64,000 nucleotides of DNA from Spinellus fusiger (Eukaryota > Mucoromycota > Mucoromycetes > Mucorales > Phycomycetaceae). Positions 61,142-64,000 of this stretch are shown in pieces; the first letter of the stretch is position 1, and each line of letters opens with the position of its first letter. Location of the stretch: contig JALLLS010000036.1 in assembly GCA_025094145.1 (NCBI GenBank), positions 248,001-312,000 on the forward strand. The letters are read 5' to 3'. The notes beneath the pieces are model-generated. The model saw only the letters and a list, made by a program, of their open reading frames with translations, was not told where the DNA came from and did not search any database. The translations under genes were made by a program, and so were the position numbers.

Positions 61142-64000
61142 CTACACACCAGGAGAATTTTCTGGCCTTTAAGCGATGATATCTTCGCTTTTTAAAACTG
61201 AAAATATTTTGCCCTTTTATGGAACTGTGTTTAAAAAGAAAGGTTTGCGGATATCAAAAATAACATTTCCTTTTGTGAAATATCTCAATATCAAATTGTA
61301 CTATCAATAAAAATATTGTTTATAAACAAAATTGTTAATGGATAAAACTGTTTATTATAATAATATAGCTAATAATACTGTAGCTAATAATATACTATTA
61401 CTATAGCTACTGCTGTTCTAGGTATATTCCTTCATAGCAATAGAATCTATACCCTAAAAGTCTTATGCTTTAATATTGGAAGATAGATAACTATGCTCAG
61501 GAGTATACCCTAGACAGCCTAGACCGTATAGAAGGAAGAAGACCACCTAAGACTGACTTGAGAAGAGACTTGACCTATCTAATAACAGAAGAGTGTATTA
61601 GTGATAGTTCAATCAAGAGAGATAGTATGCTTACCTTGTATTTAATACTTGTCTTGAGAATAATAAGCCATGTTTTATCTATTAGAAGAGTCAGTACTAT
61701 GTCTTGTATATTGCAATGAGCTCAGACCCAGATGATGACACTGCTTACCTTTTATCTCAAAAATAGCTTTTGGTAATGTCTATCACCTCCTTCTATTGTT
61801 TTTCTTTGTTAATAACCACACATTACCTTGCTTATTTATGCTCATCTTGACGAGTAATTAAGTATCAAATATTATGGGCAGTGTGAAAAACAACAAAAGA
61901 ATAACAGACAAAAGAATAAGAAAATATTTTGATTTTGGTGACGTATCACTTTAGCCTCCACTTTCCAATAATTTATTAAGTCAAAACTCATAAGTCAAAC
62001 AGCTCACTCTCTTTCCAATTTTTATTTCGAAATCTTTCTTAACATGTCTTTCACTACCATCAGATTCAAGAAGAATGAAATTCCCACCTGCACTGTCTGC
62101 CAAAAAACATTTAAGACCAAGGGAAATCTGAAATCACACTCTTCTATTCACAACATGTAAGGATAATCTCAAAGAGTCATGTTGCTCATTCTCTACCATG
62201 AATAGTTCCATGGCCGAATCTTCTTATAGTTATCTATCATAGAAATAGAGGCATAGAATAATAAGAACCAAACTCATCATGCTTTATTGCTATTGTTCAC
62301 AGACCTCTCCCCGCCATCACCACAGTCTTCCGTGTAGAAGAGGAAGGTGATGATGACCAGGAGTTTGTTGTTGAAGATGAGGAAGTTCTTGAAGAAGAAC
62401 CTCTTTGGGTTACCAGGGAAGATGATTTCGACAGCAGCAACAACACCTTTGAGGAGGCTGCCTCTGTAGATGATATCTTCCCATTCTCGACAAGGCTGGA
62501 GATGATCATGCATCGTTTCTTTACTGAAAATGAGGAACGTATCTCGAGAAGATTTGCAGGGGAGATCATCACCTTGTGCAAAGATGTAAGAGAGGCTTGT
62601 CTTGCCAATCTTCAGGAGAAAGTTCCTGCTTTAAACAGGGTTCTTAACCTCGAGAAGAGGGTGAGAAGCCATGTCCCCAAGTTCCCCACCACCACCCATA
62701 ATGTTACAGTGGCTGAAACCTGCAAAGGCTTGCCCACCACCACCACCATCCACCAGCTCTCTATGAACAAGCCTTCTGAGCATTTGAGGCTCCTCACCGC
62801 CAACCCCCTCAAGACAAAGATGCTCTCTGCCCTGTCAGACAGAACTCCAAATCAACGAGTTTCTGTTACTCAGGGAGAGAAATGGAGAACCCACCCCCTC
62901 TTTCAACACCCCATGGTGACTGTCACCATCAATGGTACTTCTGTTGATCTCTGGGTTGGAGATTTAGTGTGCGTCTCTCCTAGTGGAACAACAGCAACAG
63001 CAACAACCTACAAGCTTGCCTCTTTCTTCACTTTATGTGATAGACTGATGGCTGAGGCTTACGAAGAGGCAACTGGTTTCTCTCTTGGCAGCACTGTAAT
63101 ACTAGATATTGTAAAAGATATCCAACTTCCTTCTCACTCCCACACCAACTCTACCACCCACCATCCTCTCAAGAAATCCGCCATCAATTCCAACAGACAG
63201 TTCATGCCAGTCAAGGTTGTGCCTATGAACTTGTTTTCGGACGACACAAGTGGCAATACCACGAAAAAGTGGAACAAGTTTGAGAGTTGGGTGCTGTCCC
63301 CCGCTGCTATGCCCTTCAAAGAGCAGAATAGGGTTGAGAACATGTTCTTTCTCTGCACCAGTAACAAGCTTTCAGCAGTTGAAATGCTTCCTGACATTGT
63401 AAAAGACCTCAAGGCGTTGGAGAGAGGCATGGTGATGTTTGATGTGGAGTTTGGAGTCTGTTTTTGTTGTTGGTGTACTTCACCTCATCATGGCAGACAA
63501 TCCCATGCATGCGGCGATTGTATGTAGTCTTAGTCCCAAGGCTAGGCTCCCGTGTAGAAAGTGTTTATGGAGAAACGAAGGTGAAAGAGCAGTAGTGGAT
63601 GGTGCCCCTGCAAGAAGAAGAGAGGAGTTGGTAGAGATTTGCCGACATTGTGAAAACAACCCTAACAACGCCAGCCTAAGAAGTGACCCCAGCACTGGCT
63701 TCAAGCTAACTGGTGGTGAAGCACTTTTATCTCTTGAGTCGTGGGATCCCTACAAGGATTGCCCTGTGGAGAGACTCCACACTATCCTCCTCGGTGTCGC
63801 CAAGAGTCTTGTGATTGGCATGGTGCCGTTCTTCACCGAGAAAGAAACCAGGCACTTGGAAGAAAGCTTCTTCCAGTACAGTTCAAGAGCTTTCACAAGA
63901 AAGCACCGTACTCCTTTCCGCCGTTGTGGCTCTTATCTCGGAAGAGACTTTAAAATAATTGTGCAGCAAATGCCTATTATTTTGAATCTCTTGATCCAAA
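61142..64000 (+). mobile_element. Plavaka-like (CMC superfamily) DNA transposon, left part, cut by window end
   Basis: The left end CTACACACCAGGAGAA at 61142 equals the terminal repeat of the two Fanzor-carrying elements. The 0.9-kb non-coding lead (61142-62043) is similar over its length to 4833-5545 and 12066-13050, with many point differences. The coding part begins at 62044. The right end is outside the window, so length and target duplication cannot be judged. Confidence 0.8.
62044..64000 (+). pseudogene. Plavaka-like transposase with N-terminal C2H2 zinc finger, one frameshift, incomplete
   Basis: The ATG at 62044 starts MSFTTIRFKKNEIPTCTVC, completing a C2H2 finger (CxxC...HxxxxH). 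A GT-AG intron (62158-62299) joins in frame to an acidic stretch and the long exon with IMHRFFTENEERISRRFAG. Then come the Plavaka signature NLFSDDTSGNTTKKWNKFES, NMFFLCTSNKLSAVEMLPDI and, in another frame, FVVGVLHLIMADNPMHAAI and RLPCRKCLW. At about 63450 the frame shifts by +1, with DVEFG in one frame and VFVVG in the next. The second frame stays open from there to the window end (CPVERLHTILLGVAKSLV, FFTEKETRHLEESF). A single shift in an otherwise clean gene could be recent decay or a sequence error. Confidence 0.78.

Overview
The window is nuclear DNA of a filamentous fungus, most likely a member of Mucoromycota (Mucorales-like). Reasons: intron-dense genes with short GT-AG introns, a 5.8S rRNA close to the Mucorales form, a yeast-like histone H3, and a mobilome of Tc1/mariner, Plavaka-like, Helitron and Fanzor-type sequences. 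There is no sign of bacterial gene organisation. The assignment is by inspection only; no database was searched.

Layout. 1-2661 is AT-rich and empty. 2662-4760 is an MFS hexose transporter. 4833-7561 and 12066-14841 are two copies of one terminal-inverted-repeat element, each carrying a broken Fanzor (eukaryotic TnpB) gene; between them lies a pepsin-fold protein that has lost catalytic residues (8224-9875, minus). From 15223 to 36499 follows a gene-dense housekeeping block: SUMO E1 subunit AOS1, histone H3, the P4-ATPase NEO1, ELP1 (minus) and RPB1, the last two divergent from a shared 0.8-kb spacer. 36500-50700 is a repeat-rich island. It holds an entire 18S-5.8S-28S rDNA unit on the minus strand that looks decayed, three Tc1-like relics around it, a third Fanzor relic of another type and a Helitron scrap. 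50718-60994 is again genic: an unrecognised low-complexity protein, a REX3-type exonuclease, a MIT-domain protein and a TAPT1/EMP65 homologue. 61142-64000 is the left part of a Plavaka-like (CMC) DNA transposon with a C2H2 zinc-finger transposase, cut by the window end.

The main story is the link between the transposons. The first ~0.7-0.9 kb of the Plavaka-like element matches the left ends of both Fanzor-carrying elements. This suggests that Fanzor sequence replaced the transposase inside a Plavaka-type frame, giving a non-autonomous element that carries an RNA-guided-nuclease-like gene. The two Fanzor modules appear identical over 1.77 kb, including the same nonsense codon, while their outer parts have diverged, which points to recent gene conversion, duplication or an assembly effect.

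The intact genes serve core functions: transcription (RPB1), tRNA wobble modification (ELP1), chromatin (H3), sumoylation (AOS1), RNA 3' processing (REX3) and membrane biology (NEO1, TAPT1, transporter, MIT protein). At least four introns in this window appear to use GC-AG splice sites.
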